Assembly: GCF_025998175.1 (NCBI RefSeq)
Contig: NZ_AP026695.1
Span: 1,494,581 to 1,558,580 of the forward strand
Reading direction: 5' to 3'
From: Nitrosopumilus zosterae
GTDB lineage: Archaea > Thermoproteota > Nitrososphaeria > Nitrososphaerales > Nitrosopumilaceae
Length of the DNA: 64,000 nucleotides
The translations under genes and the position numbers were made by a program. Positions 42,356 to 50,789 of this stretch are shown here, one piece after another; within the stretch, counting starts at the first letter, position 1, and each line of letters begins with the position of its first letter. The notes under the pieces are model-generated. The model worked only from the letters and a program-made list of their open reading frames with translations, was not told the origin of the DNA and did no database searches.

Positions 42356-42523
42356 ATGACTAAAGGCACAACTTCTATGGGTGGTTTTACAAAGAAAAAA
42401 GTTCACATCAGATGTAGACGATGTGGTAAAAACTCACTTCATAAACGTCATCATGAATGCGCAAGTTGTGGATTCCCAGAGGCTAAACGCAGAAAGTATT
42501 CCTGGATTAAATGGTATACATAG
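42356..42523 (+). CDS. rpl37e: Ribosomal protein L37e
   Basis: 55 residues, ATG at 42356. [20 protein letters not shown] and [21 protein letters not shown] hold four zinc cysteines. Too short for many gene lists but certain by pattern and by its position after LSm. Confidence 0.96.
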   Translation: MTKGTTSMGGFTKKKVHIRCRRCGKNSLHKRHHECASCGFPEAKRRKYSWIKWYT

Positions 42524-43477
42524 ATGCAAGAAATTGTATTAATTCTTAGTTCATTAGCAGGCGTTGCTACTGCTGCTGCAGTACGAAAAATGCCTCGAGA
42601 TAAAAATCAATTACTTAGTCTTGGTGCAAGCTCACATATCAAAAGTCAAATTAATTCTCTAAAGATAGAAAAAGATATTCTCACTAAAACAATATCACGA
42701 TTGTATCAAGCAGATACTGAATTTTCTAAAATTCAAAAAGACAAACTTTTACTGAAATACCAGCATCAATTAGGAATTGTTCTAGCAAAGTTAGAAAAAC
42801 TAGAACAAGCAAGCAAACACCCAGACTTGGGTCCAGTGGGAGATGGTTTGATCACTTTGATGGATCAAAAATTATCAAAACTAGATGATAGGCTTTATGA
42901 ATTATCATCAAAGATCATCAGCTCAAAAGCTGAAACAGAAAGCACAGTAAAAGAATCAAAACAAGACATTTCAAAATCATTCAAAAATACATTCAACTTT
43001 GAAGTTCCAAAGAAAACAGAGACAAAACCAATTGAGATTCCTGCAACAAAATCAAGACAATCATTTGAGTTAACTACATTAACAAACATTACAAGAAAAG
43101 AACCAAAGTTTCCACTCTTTGAAAAAGAAGAAAAACAAGTCGTAAAACCAATGCCACAGCCAAGAGTGATGCAAACAGAACTAATCAAACCAAAAGAAGA
43201 GATAGTTGAAGAAATTATTCAACCAAAACCAAAAGTTGAGGATAAAATTGAGATTATTCAATCAGTTACTCCAAAACCAGAAGTAAACTTTGAAACTAAA
43301 CCGGATATTAACAAAGAAGTAGCAAAAATTACCGAGCATAAAGCATTACCAGAACCAGAAAAACCAAAGACTACAACACTAGATGATGACTTTGATGATG
43401 ATACAGATGATTTAGATAAAATCAAAGGAAACATCATGAGAGTATTATCAAAGCTTGATCAAGCAGAGGTAGAGTGA
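42524..43477 (+). CDS. Coiled-coil protein with N-terminal membrane or signal helix
   Basis: A 317-residue protein that begins directly after the L37e stop. Residues 2-18 are hydrophobic (EIVLILSSLAGVATAAA), followed by long helices with heptads (residues 35-150), a Pro/Lys/Glu-rich linker, and an acidic end (TLDDDFDDDTDDL) with a short C-terminal helix. No catalytic motif. Conserved place between L37e and rpiA suggests a common transcript. Function unknown. Confidence 0.6.
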   Translation: MQEIVLILSSLAGVATAAAVRKMPRDKNQLLSLGASSHIKSQINSLKIEKDILTKTISRLYQADTEFSKIQKDKLLLKYQHQLGIVLAKLEKLEQASKHPDLGPVGDGLITLMDQKLSKLDDRLYELSSKIISSKAETESTVKESKQDISKSFKNTFNFEVPKKTETKPIEIPATKSRQSFELTTLTNITRKEPKFPLFEKEEKQVVKPMPQPRVMQTELIKPKEEIVEEIIQPKPKVEDKIEIIQSVTPKPEVNFETKPDINKEVAKITEHKALPEPEKPKTTTLDDDFDDDTDDLDKIKGNIMRVLSKLDQAEVE

Positions 43478-44152
43478 TTGTCTTACGATGATGCCATTGC
43501 GGCATTGTCAAATGATGCATTAAAGTTAGTTAAAGACAATTACATCGTTGGATTGGGAAGTGGCAGAGCAGCTACTACACTTGTAAAATCACTTGGAAAA
43601 CTAATCAGAATAAAAAATTACAATATTAGAGGAGTTCCTACATCTTTGCAAATCAAATTGGTTGCAGAAAAAGTTGGCATTCCACTTGTAGAAGCTGATC
43701 AGGTGAGCCACATTGATGTTGTTTTTGATGGTGCAGATCAAATTGATTCTCAAAAATATGTTATCAAGGGAGGGGGCGGTGCACTACTACGAGAAAATAT
43801 TTTGTTTAGCCTTGCAAAAAAAGTAATTGTCATGGCAGATAGTACAAAATTTGTAAAAAACTTTACAAGATCTGTTCCAGTAGAAGTTCATCCACTTGCA
43901 AGAAATTCAGTAATATCATCAATTCAAAAACTAGGAGGAAAAGCACAATTACGTTCGCTTGACAGAGGATATCCATTCTTTACAGAAAATGGAAATATCA
44001 TTTTGGATTGTGATTTTGGAACAATAAAGAACCCTAAAGTCATCACTCAAAAAATCAAGCAAATCACAGGGGTTTTAGAGTCAGGAATTTTCCTGAGAAA
44101 ACCAGACATTATTTACAGAGCCAAAACTGGCGGTAAATTTGACATACTATAG
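43478..44152 (+). CDS. rpiA: Ribose-5-phosphate isomerase A
   Basis: A 224-residue enzyme. GLGSGRAATTLVKSLG, FDGADQID (catalytic Asp), KGGGGALLREN (catalytic Glu) and the C-terminal GVLESGIF match RpiA. It converts ribulose-5-P to ribose-5-P. TTG start directly after the coiled-coil gene. Confidence 0.96.
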   Translation: MSYDDAIAALSNDALKLVKDNYIVGLGSGRAATTLVKSLGKLIRIKNYNIRGVPTSLQIKLVAEKVGIPLVEADQVSHIDVVFDGADQIDSQKYVIKGGGGALLRENILFSLAKKVIVMADSTKFVKNFTRSVPVEVHPLARNSVISSIQKLGGKAQLRSLDRGYPFFTENGNIILDCDFGTIKNPKVITQKIKQITGVLESGIFLRKPDIIYRAKTGGKFDIL

Positions 44153-44220
44153 AAAGAGATAATTCAGATTTGTAAGAATTTCGTTGTCAAACAGTAAGAT
44201 AATTCTAATAAGTTACAACA

Positions 44221-44236
44221 TGTCATAAATATGACA
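44221..44236. promoter_or_regulatory. 16-bp inverted repeat before the zinc-finger gene
   Basis: TGTCATA AA TATGACA, just upstream of a TATA-like TTAAAATATC (44241-44250) and 34 nt before the ATG at 44271. Position fits an activator or repressor site. The half-site TGTCA/TGACA also occurs near 58.67 and 58.97 kb. Confidence 0.4.
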
Positions 44237-44270
44237 ACATTAAAATATCAAAAAAAGGTTAATCTCGACA

Positions 44271-44477
44271 ATGCAAATTGCAACTTTTCAGCCAGATGAG
44301 TTACAATCAAAACCAAAATCAGAAAGACAAATTACATATTTTTGCAGATTGTGCAGACAATACAAAATTAAAACAAGAAAAGCTCATCTGCAAAATTTCC
44401 ATAATGCAAATAGAGATACTGTTACAAAAAGAAGCAACAATGATCTAGTTGACGTAATTTTCATTGAATCAAAATGA
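44271..44477 (+). CDS. C2H2-type zinc-finger protein (68 aa)
   Basis: ITYFCRLCRQYKIKTRKAHLQNFHNANRDT is a single C-x2-C ... H-x4-H finger. The flanks are charged. Single-finger archaeal proteins of this kind are thought to bind nucleic acid. Preceded by an inverted repeat and a TATA box. Confidence 0.7.
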   Translation: MQIATFQPDELQSKPKSERQITYFCRLCRQYKIKTRKAHLQNFHNANRDTVTKRSNNDLVDVIFIESK

Positions 44478-44498
44478 TTTTTGAAAAATAGAAAAAAA

Positions 44499-44987
44499 TT
44501 ATTGTACAGACACTGATTTTTTGGCCTGTACTTTAGTTGGTGTTGATTTGGGCAAGACGATATCCAACACTCCATCTGTGAGTTTTGCCTTTGCTTGTCC
44601 AGAAACTACTTTTTCTGAAAGTGGCAATGTTCTATAATAGGAGACTTGGCTACGTTCCTTTCTCAGATAGTTCTTTTTCTTTTCTTCTGATTCTTCTTTG
44701 TGTTCAGCAGATACTTCTAAGGAATTATCTGTCACGTTTAGCTTGATGTCTTTTTTCTGAATTCCCGGAACATTCATCTTTACTCTGAGTTGTTTTCCCT
44801 CATCAATTACATCACACGAAGTCTCTTGCATATGTGGGAATCTAGGCATTGAAATCGAAGGAAATGATGAAAATGATTTTTCAAGATCCCTCCTAAAATT
44901 TTCAAAGGTTTTGTCCAGTTCTTCCCAACTAGAATGCCACGGAGAAATTCCACGTGAAGATTTCTTTGGTGTATTTTTAGAAACCAT
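44499..44987 (-). CDS. hsp20: Small heat shock protein Hsp20
   Basis: A 162-residue protein. Alpha-crystallin domain from about residue 55: CDVIDEGKQLRVKMNVPGIQKKDIKL, SLEVSAEHKEE, and YRTLPLSEKVV with AKLTDGVLDIVLPK. C-terminal I/V-x-V tail (SVSVQ). ATP-independent chaperone. ATG start at 44987. Confidence 0.92.
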   Translation of the reverse strand: MVSKNTPKKSSRGISPWHSSWEELDKTFENFRRDLEKSFSSFPSISMPRFPHMQETSCDVIDEGKQLRVKMNVPGIQKKDIKLNVTDNSLEVSAEHKEESEEKKKNYLRKERSQVSYYRTLPLSEKVVSGQAKAKLTDGVLDIVLPKSTPTKVQAKKSVSVQ

Positions 44988-45198
44988 GTATTATGTTTTT
45001 TTTGGATATACTTATTGTATGAATTTGATTCTCAAATATGGAAATTAATATCTGCTGATAAGAACCAAACTCCATTAAAAATGCCAAATTCACGACTATG
45101 AGAAAAATTTCCAGAGAGGAAACATTTGAGTAAAATTATGTAGATTAATTTGCATTTTTAGCAATTAAAACACTGTGAATTCCAAATTAATTTAAAAT

Positions 45199-46068
45199 TC
45201 AGTTACTGGTTTCAGGATTTTCATGTCTTATAGAATTCATAAACTCAGGATTCTCCAACATTAATTTTATCATTTGTTGGCGTAAATCTTCATCATCCAT
45301 TATTGCATCAAGCATTGGATCCATTAGTTGGTATGACATTTGAGCCAAGTGAGTTGGGTTTTGAATCATCAGCCTATGCATATCATTGCTCATTCCAGAA
45401 TTCACCCATATCGCATGAATCACATCCATCATTCTATCTGAATTTTCAAACCCCATTGAAGGAGAACTAGTGTGCATTTGATAATTTGGACACCACGAAC
45501 ATGTACTATGCATTCCAGAATTCATCATTTCATGATGAACTGAATCCATCCATTCTGAATGCATTTTTAGAGAATTTTCCATTTTAGAGTGACTCTTCAT
45601 AGATTCAATCATTTTTTCACGCAATTGCGGCTCACTTGTCATCGGACCCAACATATTTTTCATCAATTCAGGTTCTTCCTTCATTTGAGAAACCCAATCA
45701 CTCATGGTATGCATCAGAATACTAGGATTTTTCTGCATCATCTCATGCCAATGATACATTAGTTTTTCATTTGCGACCATGTTTTGCATGAGTTGGTTCA
45801 TCATGTCTGGACGTTTGCTCATTATTGATGAATCATAGTTCCCATACCCTCGATCTATTAGTTTAAGGTACGTAGATGGCATAACGCATGAAGGAGTACC
45901 ATCATTTTTTTGGATCAAAAGATGTCCAGATTTACATAAAACAGAATCAGGATCTGCGTATTTTTTCCATTGATGGTGTGGCGACATGTTTTGCTGAGCA
46001 AAAGAATTTTCAAAAACAACAGAAATGCTAAAAACAATCAAAAGAACAAAAAATAATTTGAAATTCAA
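45199..46068 (-). CDS. Secreted Met/His-rich protein with two-Cys domain
   Basis: A 289-residue protein. Signal peptide (LFFVLLIVFSISVVFENSFA), then a two-Cys domain (VLCKSGHLLIQKNDGTPSCV ... KLIDRGYG) like the C-terminus of the gene at 20631, then a long helical Met-rich body with about 40 Met and many His (MMNQLMQNMVANEKLMYHWH, SDRMMDVIHAIWVNSGM). Met/His clusters suggest copper binding at the outer surface, in line with the large copper need of ammonia oxidisers. Inference only. Confidence 0.65.
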   Translation of the reverse strand: MNFKLFFVLLIVFSISVVFENSFAQQNMSPHHQWKKYADPDSVLCKSGHLLIQKNDGTPSCVMPSTYLKLIDRGYGNYDSSIMSKRPDMMNQLMQNMVANEKLMYHWHEMMQKNPSILMHTMSDWVSQMKEEPELMKNMLGPMTSEPQLREKMIESMKSHSKMENSLKMHSEWMDSVHHEMMNSGMHSTCSWCPNYQMHTSSPSMGFENSDRMMDVIHAIWVNSGMSNDMHRLMIQNPTHLAQMSYQLMDPMLDAIMDDEDLRQQMIKLMLENPEFMNSIRHENPETSN

Positions 46069-46129
46069 CAGAAAGAGTTAGAGACATATTCATAAAAAGT
46101 AATCGTATAAAATCACAAATGTTAAAAAC

Positions 46130-47521
46130 TTAAGCAATTTTTCGCTCAACTAATTTTCCATGACCAATCTTTCCAATAACCTCAAAATTTTCTGCAATAA
46201 TTTCTCCCCTAACAATGGTCTTTACAGGCCATCCTTTTAGATTTCTTCCCTCATATACAATATAATCAGAGAATCCACCAAACAAATCTGAAGTTACTTT
46301 TTTTTCTTTTTTCAAATCAATCATGGTTATATCTGCATCAGAATTTTTTTCCAGGGTTCCTTTTTGCGGATACATTCCAAATATTTGAGCAGCGTTTTGA
46401 CTAGTGAATTTTACAAACTGTTCTAGAGTTATTTTATTTTGATTAACTCCATCATTAAGTAATATTGGAAGAGACGTTCCAATTCCGGGAAACCCTGCAA
46501 GTGCATCCCACACATCAGTTCCACCTAGTTTTAGTTTGAGTTGATTTGCCACATGATCAGTGCCAATTGTATTTATGAAATTCTTTGACAATGCATTCCA
46601 AACCGCTTTAGAATCTTTTTCGGTTCGTATTGGAGGCATAACTTTTGCAAGATATCCATTTTGTTTTTCATAAGATAATGTAAGATAATGAGGGCATGTT
46701 TCAACATAAATTTTAGTTCCTAATTTTCTCTCTTCTTCAATTTGTGCTAATGCTCGCTCAGATCCAATGTGAACAAAGTAAATCACACAACCATAATCTC
46801 GTCCAAATTTTGAGACAGTTTTGATTGCTTTTGCCTCATATTCAGGAGAGCGACTCTCAGACCAGGCATGCAATCCGTCTTGGTTTTTCTCTTTTGCAGT
46901 TTTAATTCCACATCCACATGATTCATAGTCTTCAGCATGAACTAATACGGGACAACCAAGTGATGCAGCAGTCTTTACTGTTTGTTCGACGATTTTATCT
47001 GTGACATTTACCTCAGATTCAACTAGATGCGTAGAGTCTGGCAACATATCCATGTATACATGACCAATTTCACCTCCAAGATTCATGTAAATTTTAAAAG
47101 ACGTGATTCCTTTATTTACACACAAGTTCATCTCATTGATTTGTTCCTGTGTAAAAATCGAAGCATGAATTGCATAATCGACATAGTGATTTTTAGATGC
47201 AGCATCAAGCTGTGCTTGCAATGACTTGCTGAACGGATCTCCCAGTCGAAGCATCCTCATCATGGTTGTTATTCCGCCTATAGCTGCTGCATGAGACTCA
47301 GTTTTTGCAGCTTCATTAATTGGAGAGTAAACACCATAATGAACATGAGGATCAATCGGACCTGGAACTGAAATCAATCCATTGCCATTAATTTTTTCAT
47401 CACACGCAGGAGTATCATGAGTGAATCCAATAATTTTTCCTTCATCAATTATGATGTTTTTGTCAACCATTCCCTGAGGCAAAATAATGTGAGTGTCTGT
47501 AATCACAGTATCATACGTCAT
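46130..47521 (-). CDS. Dihydropyrimidinase/hydantoinase-type amidohydrolase
   Basis: A 463-residue metal hydrolase. DPHVHYG metal motif, carbamylated-Lys site SFKIYMNLG, VLVHAEDYES, YFVHIGSERA and the catalytic IGTDHVANQ. C-terminal MYPQKGTLEKNSDADITMID is typical for cyclic-amide hydrolases such as dihydropyrimidinase, allantoinase and dihydroorotase; which one is not decided. Cytoplasmic. Monocistronic. Confidence 0.85.
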   Translation of the reverse strand: MTYDTVITDTHIILPQGMVDKNIIIDEGKIIGFTHDTPACDEKINGNGLISVPGPIDPHVHYGVYSPINEAAKTESHAAAIGGITTMMRMLRLGDPFSKSLQAQLDAASKNHYVDYAIHASIFTQEQINEMNLCVNKGITSFKIYMNLGGEIGHVYMDMLPDSTHLVESEVNVTDKIVEQTVKTAASLGCPVLVHAEDYESCGCGIKTAKEKNQDGLHAWSESRSPEYEAKAIKTVSKFGRDYGCVIYFVHIGSERALAQIEEERKLGTKIYVETCPHYLTLSYEKQNGYLAKVMPPIRTEKDSKAVWNALSKNFINTIGTDHVANQLKLKLGGTDVWDALAGFPGIGTSLPILLNDGVNQNKITLEQFVKFTSQNAAQIFGMYPQKGTLEKNSDADITMIDLKKEKKVTSDLFGGFSDYIVYEGRNLKGWPVKTIVRGEIIAENFEVIGKIGHGKLVERKIA

Positions 47522-47597
47522 CTGAAAACATTATTCTTTGCAGTCTATTATGCGTTGAGAAAATGAATAAAAGTACAGCTCAAAGAGGTATTACGTT

Positions 47598-47672
47598 GGG
47601 CCGGTGATTTAGGGGTATAATGCCTCGTTCGCAACGAGGATGTCGAGGGTTCGATTCTCTCCCGGTCCACCA
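47598..47672 (+). tRNA. tRNA-Ala (anticodon CGC)
   Basis: GGGCCGG/CCGGTCC acceptor with G3-U70, short D arm, anticodon loop TTCGCAA, T loop TTCGATT, discriminator A and encoded CCA. Sharing the acceptor with the tRNA-Ala at 875. Confidence 0.95.
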
Positions 47673-47709
47673 TTACTTAATTAAATTTCTCGTGAACTAA
47701 GGTTTGTAC

Positions 47710-48354
47710 TTAATCTGTTAAATTAGCAGGCATTGAAATTATTGGTTTTGCAAATATACGACAATAGAGAAATATTCCTAAAATCTCTACTTGTTCTACT
47801 AGTAAAATAAAATACAAATGCTCTAACCATCCTCCTGAAAACTCATTCATTATAGCATATGTAATTGAAAATGCATAATCAAATGTAGAATAAAGTCGAT
47901 TATCAGAATCATAAATTATTTTAATATTTTTTAGATTATTTGGAGTTATTTGTTCAAAGTCATTTTTTAAAACAATTGCATCATAAAATAGAGCCTTGTC
48001 CTCAGAAAAAACAGATTCCCCCCGTTCCATGAAAAACATGGTACTGCCAAAATACAACAAAGATAGAACAGATATTCCAATTACAAATTTGCCAGTCTTT
48101 CCAAAAATTGTTTTTTTCATCTGTTTTTCAAAAATAATCCCAATTCTTCCCAGCTTCCCTTTTTTAATTAAAATCAGTAAAATAATACCTAACCCAGAAA
48201 CAAGTCCAAAATTACCTATCCACTGATCAGAAACATATTCCACAAAAAGCAATCTTAGAGGCAAAAATACCCCTAAAAGAAATCCGATCACAATTAGCTT
48301 TTCTTTAAAGTCACCTTTGCCCATAACCCTAACCCAGATACAATAGAGACTCAT
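47710..48354 (-). CDS. Membrane protein of unknown function
   Basis: 214 residues with about five hydrophobic segments (IGFLLGVFLPLRLLFV, FGLVSGLGIILLILI, FVIGISVLSLLYFGSTMFF, and two near the C-terminus). No family motif seen. Two ATG starts are possible (48354 and 48324); the second, MGKGDFKEK, is more usual. Confidence 0.55.
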   Translation of the reverse strand: MSLYCIWVRVMGKGDFKEKLIVIGFLLGVFLPLRLLFVEYVSDQWIGNFGLVSGLGIILLILIKKGKLGRIGIIFEKQMKKTIFGKTGKFVIGISVLSLLYFGSTMFFMERGESVFSEDKALFYDAIVLKNDFEQITPNNLKNIKIIYDSDNRLYSTFDYAFSITYAIMNEFSGGWLEHLYFILLVEQVEILGIFLYCRIFAKPIISMPANLTD

Positions 48355-48653
48355 TCGGTTAAAACATTTCTAATAAAGTATATTCCAGATGTCTGTCAAT
48401 CGTGATTTTGGTTTTAAAATCATTTTATGATAAATAAAACTTGTCAATTCAAAATCAAAAAAAATATAGTGTGGTCATAATAATTTCATAGTCATTCATC
48501 CATAAACATAATATTAAAAAAATTTTTGAATGTACAAAAGAAATTATTTGCAACCAGTAAAAATAGAATGTCTTCATCATAGGTATAAAAACAAACGGTG
48601 TACTAGAGGAATAATTTGAGTCAACATGAAAAGAAACGAATGAGAAAAAATAA
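48355..48653. other. AT-rich intergenic region, nothing recognised
   Basis: No open frame with support, no long inverted repeat and no tRNA found on either strand. Confidence 0.5.
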
Positions 48654-48806
48654 CTATCTCTTATTTTTACGATACGGAATTGAAATACACTTACTACAAA
48701 GATAAGATGGATCGGTGAGGAGATTAATACTAGCTTGTAGGTTATCTTTTGATTTACAGCACATACAAAATTTTTCTTTTGTTACTTTCTTTTTTTTCAC
48801 TTTCAT
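48654..48806 (-). CDS. Basic zinc-ribbon microprotein (50 aa)
   Basis: ATG at 48806; MKVKKKKVTKEKFCMCCKSK, then a spacer and YLCSKCISIPYRKNKR. CxCC and CxxC make a zinc knuckle flanked by very basic ends, suggesting RNA or DNA binding. Not recognised. Confidence 0.5.
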   Translation of the reverse strand: MKVKKKKVTKEKFCMCCKSKDNLQASINLLTDPSYLCSKCISIPYRKNKR

Positions 48807-48926
48807 ACTTTAACTCTCTTTTCATAATAATCTGCCCTTTAGCATTCATATGAACTCATTATTCGATACTGTTACCTCATCGTATCATACTAATATTAAT
48901 TGAAACTCTCACCAAGTAACTTTCCT

Positions 48927-49139
48927 TTATTTCTTAGTTGTCAACATTGTTAGAATAGTATCAATCTCTTTTTGATCATAATCTTTGATTTTCTTTAGTT
49001 CATAAGTATAGGTTGATGGATTTGTCTTTATTTGTTCTAACACAATTTCTTGCAATTTGTAAAGCTCTTTGCGAGTATGTTTTGATGTGGCAAGATATCT
49101 TTCATCATATTCAAATATTGGAGATTTTTGGTTTTCCAT
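48927..49139 (-). CDS. Hypothetical 70-aa protein
   Basis: MENQKSPIFEYDERYLATSK, then helices with ELYKLQEIVLEQIKTNPSTY and KKIKDYDQKEIDTILTMLT. Soluble, helical. It follows the secreted gene on the same strand by about 40 nt. Function unknown. Confidence 0.5.
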   Translation of the reverse strand: MENQKSPIFEYDERYLATSKHTRKELYKLQEIVLEQIKTNPSTYTYELKKIKDYDQKEIDTILTMLTTKK

Positions 49140-49179
49140 GTCTTTTCTTAATAAAAAAATAAAAAAAGGTTTTGGTCTC

Positions 49180-49902
49180 CTACCAAATAGATTGTAGCAC
49201 AGCTACAAGCTTAACTTTATCATTACCATAGATTGGTGTGTAAGCTACTGGAGATGGATAATCTTGTTGTATTGTTGTAGAACTTACTGTTTGTTGGAAT
49301 GTACCATAATTGTGTACTAACCCATCATTACTGTTAGTAATGTAAGGAGTAAAATTCACATTTGCACCATTAGCACCATTTGCTAGGTAATATTGATACC
49401 AAGTGTGTGCATAATCAGCACCCCATGAGCCTACCAAAGCTTGAGAAAATCCATTTGGGTCTGCACTGGTGATTGTATCCCAGTTACCGTTTGCAGTTCC
49501 ATAGAATCCCCATAGTTTGTAGTCAAAACCTACTTTGACTTTGACAGCATCATCACAAGAAGGACAAAATGACTGAATGGATTCAGAAGTTTCTTCGGGA
49601 GTATCATATTGTCTTTCTTCCTTAATGACCTCAAACTGTTCTTCAGTGTACAATCCTACAGAATTAAGAATTACCAAAAGGCGCTCTAACTGCTTTTGCA
49701 TTCTATCTATTTTGTTAGGATTTTGTTCTGTCTCTAGTTGTTCCATGAGAGCAGTAGCTTTGTTGGCTATTTTTTCTACATATTCCTTGTCGACTTCTTC
49801 TGCAACTGCATAATTCATTCCAGAGAAAGGAAGGATCATTGCAGCAATCAAAGAAGCAAACAATATTGTTTTGATTGTTTTTGTAGTCATTACTAATCCC
49901 AA
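49180..49902 (-). CDS. Secreted protein of unknown function
   Basis: A 240-residue protein with a signal peptide (TIKTILFASLIAAMILPFSGMNYAVA), a helical stretch (KIANKATALMEQLETEQNPNKIDRMQKQLERLL), one CxxC (FCPSCDD), and a beta-rich end with many aromatic and Asn residues. Looks like an exported, structural or binding protein. Its promoter holds the 20-bp palindrome at 49940, and a winged-helix gene lies directly upstream on the same strand. Confidence 0.6.
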   Translation of the reverse strand: MGLVMTTKTIKTILFASLIAAMILPFSGMNYAVAEEVDKEYVEKIANKATALMEQLETEQNPNKIDRMQKQLERLLVILNSVGLYTEEQFEVIKEERQYDTPEETSESIQSFCPSCDDAVKVKVGFDYKLWGFYGTANGNWDTITSADPNGFSQALVGSWGADYAHTWYQYYLANGANGANVNFTPYITNSNDGLVHNYGTFQQTVSSTTIQQDYPSPVAYTPIYGNDKVKLVAVLQSIW

Positions 49903-49939
49903 GTTTGGAAATTGCTAATAAGACAAACGCACTACATGG

Positions 49940-49959
49940 TACGTACTGATCAGTACGTA
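49940..49959. promoter_or_regulatory. Perfect 20-bp palindrome (operator candidate)
   Basis: TACGTACTGA followed by TCAGTACGTA. On the minus strand it lies between a TATA-like TTAAAAATAT (about 49959-49968) and the ATG of the secreted protein (49902), where a repressor would block transcription. The winged-helix gene ending at 49966 is the natural candidate regulator. Confidence 0.55.
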
Positions 49960-49965
49960 ATATTT

Positions 49966-50295
49966 TTAAGCTAACAAATGTGTCTGTTGTATTTTAACAG
50001 AATTGAGATCTTCACTTGCCAGAATTCTTTTTTTGCAAAATAAAATTCCCTCAGCAGAAAGATGTATTGAACTTGCATGTTTAAGATCAACACCTAATTC
50101 AAATTCAACAAAGCCCATCTTTGTGTGAAGCCATTTAAGATAACGCATGCAGCTTGTGTATTTCAGTCCAGATTTTGACGTAATCTGAGATTTCTTTAGC
50201 GAACCATTCTCATAAAAAGCAAGCATGATTCTCTCAACTACGGACCAATTTATGATATCCATTTCTTTGATATTAGAGTTGATTTTTTGATCCAT
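49966..50295 (-). CDS. Winged-helix DNA-binding protein
   Basis: A 109-residue protein: WSVVERIMLAFYENGSLKKSQITSKSGLKYTSCMRYLKWLHTKMGFVEFEL is a winged helix with a recognition helix around YTSCMRYLKWL, similar to archaeal ArsR-like or SSV-type regulators. It ends 6 nt from the palindrome, ahead of the secreted gene. Likely controls that gene. Confidence 0.65.
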   Translation of the reverse strand: MDQKINSNIKEMDIINWSVVERIMLAFYENGSLKKSQITSKSGLKYTSCMRYLKWLHTKMGFVEFELGVDLKHASSIHLSAEGILFCKKRILASEDLNSVKIQQTHLLA

Positions 50296-50525
50296 TTCTT
50301 ATCCTCCCAGAGTATTATTTTCATATTTTTGAGCATATAAAACATTACTGATGCGTTCTATGTACTACAATGATTTGCAAGGATCATCATATAGGAGAGG
50401 GGTAATTTTATAATCAGATAATCAGATTTTGTCCGATCTGAAATATACAATAAAATCGTATCCATAATTTTAAGATATTTATATACTCATAATGTCATAT
50501 TCTAAGAATTAAATAAAAGATTTAT

Positions 50526-50648
50526 GTGAAAATAATTGCTTTGCTGGAATTCAGATGCAAGACATGTGGCGTGACTTTGACCAGTGAGGGGTTTCTGAGA
50601 AGGCATTGCAAAGTGGTGCATAAAGAAAACAATGATTCTTGTTTTTAA
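50526..50648 (+). CDS. Single C2H2 zinc-finger microprotein (40 aa)
   Basis: GTG at 50526 (or an internal TTG). FRCKTCGVTLTSEGFLRRHC then KVVHKEN: C-x2-C-x12-H-x4-H, the classical finger. It opens the accessory island. May be an RNA or DNA binding factor. Confidence 0.6.
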   Translation: MKIIALLEFRCKTCGVTLTSEGFLRRHCKVVHKENNDSCF

Positions 50649-50789
50649 CAAAATAACGAGTGGTGAGAAACAAATATTTCACTTAGACATTTTTCCAATT
50701 ATTTTAGGCATATACTATATCCAGAAATTAATTTAATATGATTATATTCTAAAGGATCACTTTTTATTTCAATTTGCTAATCACAGCCT

